Of a DNA stretch of 64,000 nucleotides, positions 1 to 8,573 are shown piece after piece (position 1 is the first letter of the stretch; each line of letters starts with the position of its first letter). This DNA comes from Flavobacterium hibisci (GTDB lineage Bacteria; Bacteroidota; Bacteroidia; Flavobacteriales; Flavobacteriaceae), in assembly GCF_020026925.1 (NCBI RefSeq), contig NZ_JAIQDW010000009.1, positions 1 to 64,000 on the forward strand, read 5' to 3'. The notes beneath the pieces are model-generated. The model ran no database searches. It worked only from the letters and a program-made list of their open reading frames with translations, and was not told where the DNA came from. The translations under genes and the position numbers were made by a program.

Positions 1-104
1 TTGCCTAAAAATCAGTCAAAAAAAGGAAAATCATCTTTAAAGCCGAATTCCGAAAACCGAATTAATTTTTTATAGCTATCTTAATTTTTTATAAACGAAA
101 AGAA

Positions 105-1666
105 GCTGTCCTTTTGAGACAGCCTCTCTTTTTTCAGGCTGCTAATTTGGTTTGACAAAAATTGTTAGCTCTATTTAGCTTTAAATAGATCGTTTCTAGT
201 AAAAACAAGACTTTTGCCTTATAAGGTGAGTTCCATTTTTGGAGTTTTGCAATCAGTTCGGGAACGCCCAGTATATTGATACTGCGTTTGATGTTATAGA
301 CCAGCATAATCAGGCTGTGTTCTCCGTTTACCTTTTCTAATCCCGTTAAATTAGTGTGGTTGTAGCCCCATTGTCTTTTGATAGTCCCGAAGATATGCTC
401 GTTGATTTCCTGTCGCTTGCGATAGAGTTGTGCATTTGCGTGATAGCGTTTATTATTTTCTTCTACGGCATCGGCATATTGACTGCGGTCTATATCCCGT
501 CCAGCCGCCCTGCTGGTACATAACTGCTTTACGGGACATTCCCTGCACTTGGGTGTTCGGTATCTCTTGAATTCATAACTATCGCTATCGGTTTTCTTGT
601 GCCAGTGACCTGTGGTTTTAAGGGTTTCTCCCTGTGGGCAAGTGTAGGTGTCGGTGGTTTGGTCGTATTTGAACTTTGATATCAAATAACCCTCAGCTAT
701 CTTTTCTTTATTTTTCCCCTGTTCGGGCTGTGCTACAATTGTAGTGATGTTCGCTTTTTTGCAGATTTCTATTTGTTTGCCATTATGATAGCCTTTATCT
801 ACCAAAGCAGTATATGTTTCTATGCCTAAATTCTCTTGTACTTCAATAGCAATGGCAGATAAAGCACTGCGGTCGTTCTTGTTGATGGTATGGGTGGCTA
901 CCACAAGATTGTGCTTGGCATCGACTGCAGCCTGCATATTAAACGAAATTTCAACCACTTGCCCTTGCACTAATAAGGCTCTGGCATCGCTGTCGGTAGT
1001 GCTTATTTGAGGTTCGCCGCTTACTTTTAGTTTTTCTTCCAGTAATTCATAGCGGATTTTGTTTTGTTTTAAACGTTCAATTTTTTGCTTGATGTTTTTG
1101 ATTTTTTCAGGGTTCTGCTTTGCATCATTTTCTTCCAAAGCATCAAGATACTCCTGGGTTTTAGTTTCAATATATTCCAGGTGTTTGTCAATTTTCTTTT
1201 GATTAAAATTAGCTTTTTTACTGTTGTGAGCGCGGCTCTTGGTGCCGTCAATAGCAATAGTTTCTCCTGCTATTAATTCGGCATCTTTCAAGAACGAAAC
1301 AAATGGCTTGAATAGTTTCTTCAATGCAACAGGATTATCTTTTCTAAAATCTGAAATCGTGTGGTAATTCGGACGAATGTCTTCCAATAGCCACTGCATC
1401 TCTATATTTCTAAAACATTCTTTTTCTAATTTTCGAAAGCTTCTTATTCCGTTAAGATAGCCGTATAAATAGATTTTTAAAAACATTTTACTGTCGTAGC
1501 TTGGACGGCCTTCACTCTTGATAGTTTGTACGGCAAAACCAAGTTTGGTAAGGTCTACAAAGCTCACAAATGCATCTATAAAACGTACTTGATTATCGAG
1601 TGCGATAGCGTCTTCTAAACTTGAAATACGCATCTGGTGGCGGGAAATTCCTGTGATATGTTGCAT
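105..1666 (-). mobile_element. IS1182-family insertion sequence (ends not resolved)
   Basis: One intact DDE transposase gene with short flanks. Left of the gene is a hairpin at 105-123 (GCTGTC, 7-nt loop, GACAGC). It resembles the hairpin-bearing ends of IS1182-type elements but could also be a terminator. On the right, no clear matching terminal inverted repeat was found between 1667 and 1750, and no target duplication is evident, so the stated limits are only the part I can defend. A 13-bp direct repeat (TTAATTTTTTATA) occurs at 62-74 and 81-93 outside the hairpin. The element lies immediately upstream of the Coa1-like cassette gene. Confidence 0.6.
134..1666 (-). CDS. IS1182 family transposase
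   Basis: A 510-residue cut-and-paste type transposase. The N-terminal third matches the DUF772 helical domain typical of IS1182/IS5-like enzymes (RPSYDSKMFLKIYLYGYLNG, about residues 54-73). The DDE catalytic residues are readable: D140 in AIDGTKSRA, D290 in ALVDKGYHN and E422 in EINEHIFGTIKRQWGY. A cysteine cluster near residue 373 (CRECPVKQLC) is the zinc-ribbon insertion common in this family. Length is close to full size for IS1182 transposases and no stop or frameshift interrupts it, so the element may be active. The start at 1666 gives a normal N-terminus (MQHITGISRHQ). Family identity is confident; the subgroup is not determined. Confidence 0.93.
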   Translation of the reverse strand: MQHITGISRHQMRISSLEDAIALDNQVRFIDAFVSFVDLTKLGFAVQTIKSEGRPSYDSKMFLKIYLYGYLNGIRSFRKLEKECFRNIEMQWLLEDIRPNYHTISDFRKDNPVALKKLFKPFVSFLKDAELIAGETIAIDGTKSRAHNSKKANFNQKKIDKHLEYIETKTQEYLDALEENDAKQNPEKIKNIKQKIERLKQNKIRYELLEEKLKVSGEPQISTTDSDARALLVQGQVVEISFNMQAAVDAKHNLVVATHTINKNDRSALSAIAIEVQENLGIETYTALVDKGYHNGKQIEICKKANITTIVAQPEQGKNKEKIAEGYLISKFKYDQTTDTYTCPQGETLKTTGHWHKKTDSDSYEFKRYRTPKCRECPVKQLCTSRAAGRDIDRSQYADAVEENNKRYHANAQLYRKRQEINEHIFGTIKRQWGYNHTNLTGLEKVNGEHSLIMLVYNIKRSINILGVPELIAKLQKWNSPYKAKVLFLLETIYLKLNRANNFCQTKLAA

Positions 1667-1752
1667 ATCTAAAAATACGAAATTTCCTGTTTTAGCACAA
1701 CTTTTTTGTTATATTTGAGGTAATACAAACGGAGGTTTTTTCACAGACTGAC

Positions 1753-2299
1753 GTTAGCAGATAGTTTGAACAGAAATATCGCAGAAAAAATAATTAAAAA
1801 CATAAATTAAAATATAGAAAATGGATAATGAATTAATTGTTGAGAAAAGTTGGTGGAAAAGAAATTGGAAATGGTTTTTACCAACTTCCTTGCTAGTTTT
1901 TTTACTTTTATTTGGAGTAATTTTAAGTTCAAGTATTGAAGGAAATGTTACAGATATTGCTCAGGCATATTCGGATAATTCACTTTATGAAAAAGCGATT
2001 GAGAAAGCAAAAACTAATGAAAGAGTTATTGAACTTATAGGAGAAATTGAACCGATAGATAAATTAGCAATTTTGGAAGGAAATGCGGTTTACTCAAACA
2101 ATAATAATTCAGTCGAATTGTCAATAAGAGTAAAAGGAAATAAAGGAAAAGGGAAAATGGATATTTCTGCTGAAAAAAATGGAAAAGAATGGGAGTATAA
2201 AAAAATAAACATACGAATTAAAGAACCGAAAGAAGAAATACAAATTTTAAAAGATACGATTGTTCAAAAATAGTCGTAAAAACAAAACCATCTGCTAAC
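1753..2299 (+). repeat. 10-bp perfect inverted repeat enclosing the Coa1-like gene (cassette-like flanks)
   Basis: GTTAGCAGAT at 1753-1762 is repeated in inverted form as ATCTGCTAAC at 2290-2299, directly outside the Coa1-like gene and with little other sequence. The 3' flank continues AACAGCAGTTTGCAG and then a G-rich stretch. Similar gene-specific inverted flanks enclose the RM gene (38461/40862) and the HEPN gene (41103/41659). The arrangement resembles integron cassettes, where the R'' and R' sites of one cassette are complementary, but the sequence does not match the canonical GTTRRRY core. Confidence 0.55.
1821..2273 (+). CDS. Coa1/Tim21-like single-span membrane protein
   Basis: A 150-residue protein with a short cytoplasmic N-terminus rich in W/K (KSWWKRNWKWF), one membrane span at about residues 17-38, and a periplasmic domain. 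That domain carries an LIGEIEP...LEGNAVY segment followed by beta strands (VELSIRVKGNKGKGKM, KEWEYKKINIRIK), a pattern shared with Bacteroidota proteins annotated as cytochrome c oxidase assembly factor Coa1 family (a Tim21-like fold). Any role in oxidase assembly is inferred from the family name only; the cbb3 genes are more than 40 kb away. The gene stands alone between matching inverted repeats, which suggests a mobile cassette rather than an operon member. Confidence 0.7.
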   Translation: MDNELIVEKSWWKRNWKWFLPTSLLVFLLLFGVILSSSIEGNVTDIAQAYSDNSLYEKAIEKAKTNERVIELIGEIEPIDKLAILEGNAVYSNNNNSVELSIRVKGNKGKGKMDISAEKNGKEWEYKKINIRIKEPKEEIQILKDTIVQK

Positions 2300-2349
2300 A
2301 GCAGTTTGCAGAAATGGCGGGTTTTGGGCTTAATTTAAAGCTGGTTCCA

Positions 2350-2540
2350 AACTGGTGCTCGTTTGCAACGAGTACCTACATAAATTTAGATGAAAATAGT
2401 AGCGTTTGTAACGCGGCTATTAAAACAAAAAGTTCTTAGTAATTTTACTTATTTAGGCAATCTATCTAAAATCCGCGTTGCAAACGCTTTATTTAGTTTC
2501 CAGAAGTAAACAGGTACTCGTTGCAAACGAGCACTAGATT
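2350..2540. repeat. Four-hairpin REP-like element, copy A
   Basis: Four short palindromes share a YGTT-TGC-AACG core. CTCGTTTGCAACGAG lies at 2358-2372 and GCGTTTGTAACGC at 2402-2414; then, in opposite orientation, GCGTTGCAAACGC at 2475-2487 and CTCGTTGCAAACGAG at 2517-2531. The first and last are inverted copies of each other, as are the inner two, so the whole unit can also fold into one long hairpin. A second copy with the same order and conserved spacer words (AGTACCTACATAAATT, CTTTATTTAGTTT) is at 40910-41097. There is no open reading frame in it. It is probably a miniature element of the REP/BIME kind. Confidence 0.75.
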
Positions 2541-2573
2541 GAGGTTATCGTAAAGTTTTGATAGAGAATTTCA

Positions 2574-2601
2574 AGAGGATTTAGTGTCCTCTTTTTTTTT
2601 T
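2574..2601 (+). terminator. Rho-independent terminator after the Coa1-like gene
   Basis: AGAGGA (2574-2579) pairs with TCCTCT (2587-2592) over a 7-nt loop and runs into a tract of about ten T. It ends rightward transcription after the Coa1-like gene and REP element. The stretch 2281-2809 holds no gene: only the cassette flank, REP element A, this terminator and an inverted repeat at 2716-2799. Confidence 0.7.
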
Positions 2602-2715
2602 GAAGTGGTTTTAAAGATGGTTTTGTCGTGTTTTCCCCGCTCCAGCAAGAATCCTTTCGTGTGGCTTTTGAAACCTATACTTTCTCAAATTCAAACAACT
2701 CAAAATAATAAAAAA

Positions 2716-2799
2716 CTGAGAAACTAAGGTTTTTAGACCAAAAATAGTCTGTTATCAAAAAAGTACTAAATAATCAAATAATAAACCTTAGCCTCTCAG
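2716..2799. repeat. Imperfect inverted repeat downstream of the AraC gene
   Basis: CTGAGAAACTAAGGTTT at 2716-2732 pairs with AAACCTTAGCCTCTCAG at 2783-2799 (15 of 17 positions) across a 50-nt loop. It sits just beyond the stop of the leftward AraC gene. It may end that transcript or be another of the dispersed intergenic inverted repeats seen in this window; there is no strong T tract. Confidence 0.5.
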
Positions 2800-2809
2800 C
2801 GTTTTTATA

Positions 2810-3835
2810 TTATGCTGTAATAGCCAGCTGATTCTGACTGAATTTATATTCCTTTGGACTACAATTAAATTTTTGCTTAAAGATTTTAGAGAAATAACTT
2901 CTGCTGGTAAATCCGATACAATACACTATTTCAGAAATATTTAAATCGGAATTTTTAATTAAAAATTCGGCTTTTAAAATTCGCATATGTGTGATAAAAT
3001 CATTTACCGTTCTGTCATGAATCATTTTAAAACCTTCCTGTAACTTATTAGGTGACAAACCAGAAAGCTTACTAAGCGATTTTATAGTAAATGGTTCTTC
3101 CGGACTTTCTTTTATAAGATCTGAAAGTTTTTTTATTTCTTCCATCTCTTTTAATGTAAGACAACCAGATTCTTTTAAGCAGTTATTCATATCATCAGAA
3201 TGCTGTTGGATTTCCATTGCAAGAATAATTTTCAGGATACCTTCTTTTAATAGATTACGAACAATTCCGGTTTCGGTAACGGCATTTAATTCCTCTATTT
3301 TTTCGGCTATTTTTAAATTATAAGAACCTACATAGAAAAAATTACCTGAAGGGTTCTTTTCGAAAAAAGTTTCTTTTACTTTACGATTCAAAAAATTATT
3401 TTCAGCAGAATCAGCATTTTGAGTCCCGACCACGATTAAAGTCACTTTCGTGTTGTTATTCTTTTCAAAAAACAAAATATTATCTTCATTTTGTCTGGAT
3501 GAAACTATAGCTGTCTGAAACTTTTTCAGCCTTCTTTCAACACCGGACATTCCAAAACTATGTGCTAAATTTCCCTTTGAACAATAAGCGAAATATACCG
3601 GAGAGATATCCGGATTTCCGATACAGATTCTCACATCTTCAGAAAAAACCATATCAAATTGCAAACAGGAAACAGCATCACCAAAAGAAGATCCTACAAT
3701 AGTACCTTTGGCAAAATTATTGCTGACTTCTAAACCATATTCATCTGAATCAAAAATTATCTTACCTCCTAAACTTTGGGTTAGCTCTTCGAATATATTT
3801 TTAATTTTATCGTTATGTATAGTTACTATTTTCAT
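2810..3835 (-). CDS. AraC family transcriptional regulator
   Basis: A 341-residue regulator. The last 100 residues hold two helix-turn-helix motifs: TIKSLSKLSGLSPNKLQEGF (first helix pair) and ISEIVYCIGFTSRSYFSKIF followed by NCSPKEYK, the standard AraC C-terminal signature. The first 230 residues have no recognised ligand-binding fold; they are beta-rich at the start and more helical towards the middle. Genes of this shape are common in Flavobacteriia as single regulators. No clear target is adjacent: the gene on the other side is a divergent DNA glycosylase, 170 bp away, so a shared control region is possible but unproven. Confidence 0.88.
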   Translation of the reverse strand: MKIVTIHNDKIKNIFEELTQSLGGKIIFDSDEYGLEVSNNFAKGTIVGSSFGDAVSCLQFDMVFSEDVRICIGNPDISPVYFAYCSKGNLAHSFGMSGVERRLKKFQTAIVSSRQNEDNILFFEKNNNTKVTLIVVGTQNADSAENNFLNRKVKETFFEKNPSGNFFYVGSYNLKIAEKIEELNAVTETGIVRNLLKEGILKIILAMEIQQHSDDMNNCLKESGCLTLKEMEEIKKLSDLIKESPEEPFTIKSLSKLSGLSPNKLQEGFKMIHDRTVNDFITHMRILKAEFLIKNSDLNISEIVYCIGFTSRSYFSKIFKQKFNCSPKEYKFSQNQLAITA

Positions 3836-4005
3836 TTTGCTCGGATTTAAAATTCTAAAACTATTTTTATACCTTAAGAACTGATTTGCAATATTTTTCT
3901 TCTAATGTTGAATTTCAAAATTCGTTTAAAACACCTTCAAAAATGTTATATAATTTTTCAGATTTGTTTTATAATTACTTCTATTTGCTTTTTAAATAAT
4001 GAAAT

Positions 4006-4497
4006 ATGGAAAGTTTTTCTTTTTCTCCTATCGCTCCCACTGATGCCACGATCTTAATTTTAGGAACAATGCCAGGTACAAAGTCATTGGAAATACAACA
4101 ATATTACGGTCATCCACAAAACAATTTCTGGCGCTTTATATTTGAAATTTTAAATGAAGATTTTTCTAAAGATTATGAAACAAGAAAAAATCTTTTAATC
4201 AAAAACAACATCGCCTTATGGGACGTTCTGCAATTTTGTGAAAGGATAGGAAGCCTTGACAGTGCTATTAAAAATGAAGTAACAAATGATTTTGAGCTAT
4301 TTCTAAAACAGCACCCAAACATTACAACCATCTTCTTCAACGGACAGAAAGCAGCTGCCTTTTTTAAAAAATATGTCACATTAGAAAATAAGTATGAGTT
4401 CATCACATTGCCTTCTACAAGTCCTGCTAACGTCAGTAAGACTTTTGAATCAAAACTGAATGAATGGAAAATCATTAGTCATTACCTCAAAGTTTGA
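4006..4497 (+). CDS. DNA-deoxyinosine glycosylase (uracil-DNA glycosylase superfamily, HDG family)
   Basis: A 163-residue base-excision repair enzyme that removes hypoxanthine, the product of adenine deamination, from DNA. The N-terminal LILGTMPGTKSLEIQQYYGH followed by PQNNFWRF is the active-site region of the UDG-family-6 (HDG) enzymes. TTIFFNGQKAAAFFKK and ITLPSTSPANVSK are the later nucleotide-pocket segments. Length is normal for the family. It is monocistronic, divergent from the AraC gene, and followed 90 bp later by a lipoprotein gene. Specificity for deoxyinosine over G:U/T mismatches is inferred from the family, not from single residues. Confidence 0.85.
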   Translation: MESFSFSPIAPTDATILILGTMPGTKSLEIQQYYGHPQNNFWRFIFEILNEDFSKDYETRKNLLIKNNIALWDVLQFCERIGSLDSAIKNEVTNDFELFLKQHPNITTIFFNGQKAAAFFKKYVTLENKYEFITLPSTSPANVSKTFESKLNEWKIISHYLKV

Positions 4498-4584
4498 ATG
4501 ATATAACATTATCAAATCAAAGTATAAAATATCTAATTCATGTTTAAATAATTTTACCATCATAAATTTTAAACATAAAAAATC

Positions 4585-5172
4585 ATGAAAAAGATACTTT
4601 TAGCAAGCAAAGTAGTTTTAGGAGCAGGAATTGTTTTACTGAGTTTAAACTCTTGCAAAAATGAAGCAAAACAAGAAGACCCAAAAGAGGTTGCAGAGGA
4701 TCAAAACGAAACAAAATTTGACTCCATAGATTCTAAAGAAGATGATTCTGAATTTTTAGTGGATGCAGCTGAAATTAATCTGGCTGAAATCGAAATTGGA
4801 AAACTTGCCCAAACAAAAAGTACCAATCCTGAAGTTAAAAAATTTGGTAAAATGCTGGTTGATGAGCATACTAAATCAACTGCAGAAGTTAAAGCCATCG
4901 CAGATAATCGTAATTTTTCATTGCCAACTTCTATCACTGAAGAAGGTAAAGACGAATACGATAAACTTAACGAAAAAACAGGAGTTGATTTTGACAAGAA
5001 GTTTGCCGATATGATGGTTGACGGGCATGAAAAAGCAATTGATAAATTTACTAAAGCATCTGAAACTGCTAACGATGCGGAAATTAAAGCATGGGCTTCA
5101 AAAAACGTGGTTGCATTAACTGCACATCTACAGCATGCTAAACAGCTTAAAGAGGCTTTAGATAAAAAATAA
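4585..5172 (+). CDS. DUF4142 domain-containing lipoprotein
   Basis: A 195-residue exported protein with a lipoprotein signal peptide ending in LLSLNSC, where C24 would be the lipidated cysteine. An acidic linker (about residues 25-55) leads to a four-helix DUF4142 domain, a ferritin-like bundle (AAEINLAEIEIGKLAQTKST ... VDEHTKST ... MVDGHEKAIDKF ... LTAHLQHAKQLKEALD). The family is widespread in Bacteroidota and Proteobacteria and is usually linked to stress or surface conditions without a known reaction. The gene is followed by a good terminator and stands alone. Confidence 0.9.
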   Translation: MKKILLASKVVLGAGIVLLSLNSCKNEAKQEDPKEVAEDQNETKFDSIDSKEDDSEFLVDAAEINLAEIEIGKLAQTKSTNPEVKKFGKMLVDEHTKSTAEVKAIADNRNFSLPTSITEEGKDEYDKLNEKTGVDFDKKFADMMVDGHEKAIDKFTKASETANDAEIKAWASKNVVALTAHLQHAKQLKEALDKK

Positions 5173-5218
5173 TACCGAAAAACAGTACTTTACCGTATTG
5201 GTTGTTCATTTCTTTGGA

Positions 5219-5250
5219 AAAAAGCTATTTTTTTAAATAGCTTTTTTACG
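5219..5250 (+). terminator. Rho-independent terminator after the DUF4142 gene
   Basis: AAAAGCTATTT and AAATAGCTTTTTT form a stem around a short T-rich loop and end in a T tract. It sits just before the next gene start at 5274. Confidence 0.8.
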
Positions 5251-5273
5251 TTTCACCAAAAACAAAACCTATC

Positions 5274-5708
5274 ATGAAAGTGCAATCTTATCAAAATCAT
5301 ATTCGATTTTATACACCACATCATTTCATCTATTACCCTGTTCTGATTGTTTTTCTGGCTTTTAGCATTTATTTTGCATTTACCACTCCCCAACACTTCA
5401 TCTGGGGTTTCATTGCTGTAGTTTTTATATTCCTGTTTTGTCTCGCGTTTATGCTGCGCCAGCATTATGCCTTGATCTTACAAAACAGAATTGTTAAACT
5501 GGAACTTCGATACCGTTATTTTGAACTTACCGGAACCCGTTTTGAAACCATTGAACACAAGTTTACAGACGATCAGATATTTGCATTCCGCTTTGCGCCT
5601 GATGCTGAATTTTTACCGCTAATCGAACGCGCGCTTACAGAAAACCTTTCTGGAGACGATATAAAAAAGGCAATAAAACACTGGAAAGGCGATTATAACC
5701 GGGTATGA
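5274..5708 (+). CDS. DUF6526 family membrane protein
   Basis: A 144-residue protein that opens with a polar segment (MKVQSYQNHIRFYTPHHF) and has two adjacent hydrophobic spans at about residues 20-62. A cytoplasmic tail contains RNRIV-like and RYFELTG segments and ends in DIKKAIKHWKGDYNRV. This layout is that of the Bacteroidota DUF6526 family, whose function is unknown. It starts about 100 bp after the DUF4142 gene but beyond a terminator, so it probably has its own promoter. Confidence 0.75.
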   Translation: MKVQSYQNHIRFYTPHHFIYYPVLIVFLAFSIYFAFTTPQHFIWGFIAVVFIFLFCLAFMLRQHYALILQNRIVKLELRYRYFELTGTRFETIEHKFTDDQIFAFRFAPDAEFLPLIERALTENLSGDDIKKAIKHWKGDYNRV

Positions 5709-5722
5709 TTAAATTACATTCA

Positions 5723-5845
5723 GGGTGTGCCACCATCCCGATAAGAGGGCAACATACATTGCTATTATTCGCCCTCTTATCGCGATGCTGTCGCGCTATC
5801 CGCATTACTTCGGTAATTTGCTTCTGTCCCTCACACGATACAGAA
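5723..5845. repeat. Structured intergenic element with three stacked hairpins
   Basis: Between convergent genes. A perfect 12-bp inverted repeat (CGATAAGAGGGC at 5739-5750, GCCCTCTTATCG at 5771-5782) is followed by GCGA/TCGC (5782-5785 with 5791-5794) and by ATTAC-TTCG-GTAAT (5804-5817), then CTTCTGTCCCTCACACG. It is clearly richer in G+C than its surroundings. The wording CCACCATCCCG ... CTATCCGC ... TCCCTCAC is one I associate with dispersed Flavobacterium intergenic repeats, but only one copy lies in this window. Confidence 0.55.
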
Positions 5846-5927
5846 CATTAAACAAACCCTGAAACTTAAAAAAAATATAGGAATAAACCTTTATAATGCT
5901 AATCTGTTTACCAAAACTTACATTTCC

Positions 5928-7151
5928 TTATTCTGAACTTTCCAGCTGCAGCACCACTTTCTGATAATGTTTACTCAACGAAAACAATTGTTCTGCAAAA
6001 ATCATAATGGCAATCGGAACAAATAAAAATGTCAGTAAATTTTCTTCGTATAAAAAATAAGTGGTTACAATAAATATCCGGCCATATTCCAGATAATACA
6101 TCCACTTTCGCTGTTCCAATAAAGCACCGCAATTTATCAGTGTAATTAGAATAAAAGACAAAACAAAAACTTTGTCCAAAAGATTTAAAAGCTCAAAATA
6201 ATAAGTAAAAACAGTTAAGAATAAAGTACAGATTCCTAATTGAATATAAAGATAATTACGAAATCTCAGCCTTTGATGCGGATTGCTTTTATCCTGCAAA
6301 AAACGCTTTTCTAACATAGGCCGAATATCCTGATCCATATGGGCCGGACTTCCAAAAACAGCTTTCCATCTGGCTTTAAAGCCTTTGGATCGTTTCCATA
6401 ATTCATAAATCTCGAAGTAATAATGCGAATGCTGCCACAAAAAGCTATAACTTTTTAACGGATGGGTTAAACCGTATTTTGGTTTCTCTTCCTCCTCCTG
6501 AAAAGTCCCAAAAATACGGTCCCAAAAAGTAAACATGTCACCGTAATTTTTATCCAGGTATTTTTCATCAGATGCATGATGGACACCATGGATTGATGGC
6601 GTTACAAAAACATATTCAAGCCACCTTATTTTTCCGATAAGCTGTGTATGCGTAAAAAAAGAATAGGCTCCATGCACAATTAACATCGTGATTACCATAG
6701 CAGGATGAAACCCGACGAAAGGAAGAATACACCAGAACCCTGTTCTTACGATTGCCTGTAAAGTGGTAATTCTGGCTGCTGCGGTAAAATTAAATTCTTC
6801 ACTATGGTGATGCACGATATGTGCTGCCCAGAAAAAATTAACTTCATGTCCAAGCCTGTGATACCAATACCAAACAAAATCAGTCGCTAAAATCAAGGCA
6901 AACCATACAAAAACATTGCCCGGAATATCAAAAAGCCGGTAGTTATGATATATAAAATAATACAGCTGATAAAAACTCCCTGCTACAAAAAGATTAATTA
7001 ATCTTTCTGCAATACCAATACTAATGTTTGAAACCGAGCTTTCATAATTAAAAATCTCAGGTTGCTTTCTGCGCTTTGCGAGTTTATATTCTAAAAATAA
7101 AAAAATGAAAAACGCAGGCATAGCAAACGCCAGAAAATGAATATGTTCCAT
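5928..7151 (-). CDS. Sterol desaturase / fatty acid hydroxylase family protein
   Basis: A 407-residue integral membrane di-iron oxygenase. The histidine clusters that bind the iron pair are all present: WYHRLGHEVNFFWAAH, then HIVHHHSEEFN, then HGVHHASDEKYLDKNYGDMF and WDRIFGTF. Several hydrophobic spans surround them, and a further group of spans after about residue 290 makes the protein longer than the basic 250-300 residue hydroxylase. Family members hydroxylate or desaturate lipids; the substrate here is unknown. The gene is monocistronic and convergent with the DUF6526 gene. Confidence 0.9.
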   Translation of the reverse strand: MEHIHFLAFAMPAFFIFLFLEYKLAKRRKQPEIFNYESSVSNISIGIAERLINLFVAGSFYQLYYFIYHNYRLFDIPGNVFVWFALILATDFVWYWYHRLGHEVNFFWAAHIVHHHSEEFNFTAAARITTLQAIVRTGFWCILPFVGFHPAMVITMLIVHGAYSFFTHTQLIGKIRWLEYVFVTPSIHGVHHASDEKYLDKNYGDMFTFWDRIFGTFQEEEEKPKYGLTHPLKSYSFLWQHSHYYFEIYELWKRSKGFKARWKAVFGSPAHMDQDIRPMLEKRFLQDKSNPHQRLRFRNYLYIQLGICTLFLTVFTYYFELLNLLDKVFVLSFILITLINCGALLEQRKWMYYLEYGRIFIVTTYFLYEENLLTFLFVPIAIMIFAEQLFSLSKHYQKVVLQLESSE

Positions 7152-7219
7152 TTTTTAAAAATTACTTTTTGACTGATAAACAACTTATTTATAATTCAAT
7201 TCAAGATTTAAGTCAAAAG

Positions 7220-7261
7220 ACATTTTCATTAATTACTATTTCTGACAACTAATGAAAATGT
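7220..7261 (-). terminator. Stem-loop downstream of the glutamate dehydrogenase gene
   Basis: ACATTTTCATTA (7220-7231) pairs perfectly with TAATGAAAATGT (7250-7261) across an 18-nt loop. Read leftward, the stem ends in a short CTTTT tract, which fits termination of the glutamate dehydrogenase transcript. The unusually long arms leave open a protein-binding role. Confidence 0.5.
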
Positions 7262-7286
7262 TCTTTTTACTTAATGGTTTCAATTC

Positions 7287-8573
7287 TTAATTCTGTTTGA
7301 ATTTTGGTGATTTAAAAGCTACTTCTTTTACAGATTGTGTCTCTGCCACTTTTTGCAAAGCAATAATGTAGGCTGCAATTCTAGGGGTAACATTATGTTT
7401 GTCTGCAATTCTAAAAACAGTTTCAAAACCTTTTTCGAGTATATCTTCCAAACGTTTATTAATCTGATGAATTCTCCAGGACTCTAAAAGTGAATTCTGA
7501 AGCCATTCGAAATAAGAAACCGTTACTCCTCCTGCATTTGCGAGAATATCCGGCACAACCAAAACATTATTTTGATGCAAAATCTGATCTGCATCTGATG
7601 AAACAGGGCCATTTGCACCTTCTACAATAATTTTGGCTTTAATATCATTTGCATTTTGCTGTGTTATAACATCCTCTTTTGCTGCCGGAATTAGTACATC
7701 AACTTCCAGAAGCAATAATTCTTCATGTTTGATGGCTACCGAATTTGGATATCCTTTAATACTCTTATTATTCAGGTTATAATACAAAATCAATTCCGGA
7801 ATGTTAAGTCCATCGGGATTGTAGAAAGCTTCTGAAACATCGCTGACAGCCACTACTTTTAATCCTTTTTCATATAAAAACAAAGCCGAATGCAAGCCCA
7901 CATTTCCAAATCCCTGAATGGCAACTGTCGATCTTGCTGGTCTAAGTTTTAATTTTTGAAGCGCCAGAAGCGTAATAATGCTTACTCCCTTTCCAGTAGC
8001 TTCTACTCGTCCCAAAGAACCTCCGGAATGTAAATGTTTCCCTGTCACCACAGCATGAATCGTTTTGCCGTGAACCAAAGAAAATTCATCCATTAGCCAG
8101 CCCATTTCGTCAGGACCTGTCCCCATGTCCGGTGCAGGAACATCTTTTTCAGGACCAAAAATATCTGCTAATGCTTTTGTGTAGGCTCTGGTAATTTTCT
8201 CTAATTCTGTTTTTGAATGCTCTCTCGGATCGCAAATGATTCCGCCCTTAGCACCTCCAAACGGAATTCCTGTTACGGCAGATTTCCAGGTCATCCAGGC
8301 TGCCAGTGCTTTTACCTCATCAAGGTTTACAGCGGTATCATAACGAATGCCACCTTTTGATGGCCCTAAGGCTGTGTTATGAATAACACGGTATCCCTCA
8401 AAATTTTTAGTTGTCCCGTTATCAAGTGTGATCGAAAAATTTACAACAATTTGCTTTTCCGGTTTCTGCAATTTCTGTCTGATCGATTCATCAAGGTTTA
8501 AGATATCGGCTGCGATATTAAAACGGTCAATCATTGACTGAAAAGGATTCTGTTTAATTATTTCTAGGCTCAT
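7287..8573 (-). CDS. Glu/Leu/Phe/Val dehydrogenase (glutamate dehydrogenase)
   Basis: A 428-residue NAD(P)-dependent amino-acid dehydrogenase that interconverts glutamate and 2-oxoglutarate plus ammonia. KGGIRYD and VTGIPFGGAKGGI carry the substrate-binding and catalytic lysines; PAPDMGTGPDEMGW follows; VAIQGFGNVG is the Rossmann nucleotide motif. I chose the ATG at 8573 (MSLEIIKQNPF); an upstream in-frame ATG at 8660 would add 29 lysine-rich residues not typical of the family. It is monocistronic. The 260 bp upstream contain a terminator-like hairpin and a possible 28-codon gene on the same strand, so attenuation is conceivable. Confidence 0.92.
   Translation of the reverse strand: MSLEIIKQNPFQSMIDRFNIAADILNLDESIRQKLQKPEKQIVVNFSITLDNGTTKNFEGYRVIHNTALGPSKGGIRYDTAVNLDEVKALAAWMTWKSAVTGIPFGGAKGGIICDPREHSKTELEKITRAYTKALADIFGPEKDVPAPDMGTGPDEMGWLMDEFSLVHGKTIHAVVTGKHLHSGGSLGRVEATGKGVSIITLLALQKLKLRPARSTVAIQGFGNVGLHSALFLYEKGLKVVAVSDVSEAFYNPDGLNIPELILYYNLNNKSIKGYPNSVAIKHEELLLLEVDVLIPAAKEDVITQQNANDIKAKIIVEGANGPVSSDADQILHQNNVLVVPDILANAGGVTVSYFEWLQNSLLESWRIHQINKRLEDILEKGFETVFRIADKHNVTPRIAAYIIALQKVAETQSVKEVAFKSPKFKQN

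Noticed and set aside
105..123. Confident left terminal inverted repeat of the IS element
   Set aside because: No matching right end was found, so the hairpin may equally be a terminator.
2350..2540. CRISPR-like array of short repeats
   Set aside because: The four units alternate in orientation, have unequal spacers and only two unit types; there is no cas gene. REP-like is the better reading.
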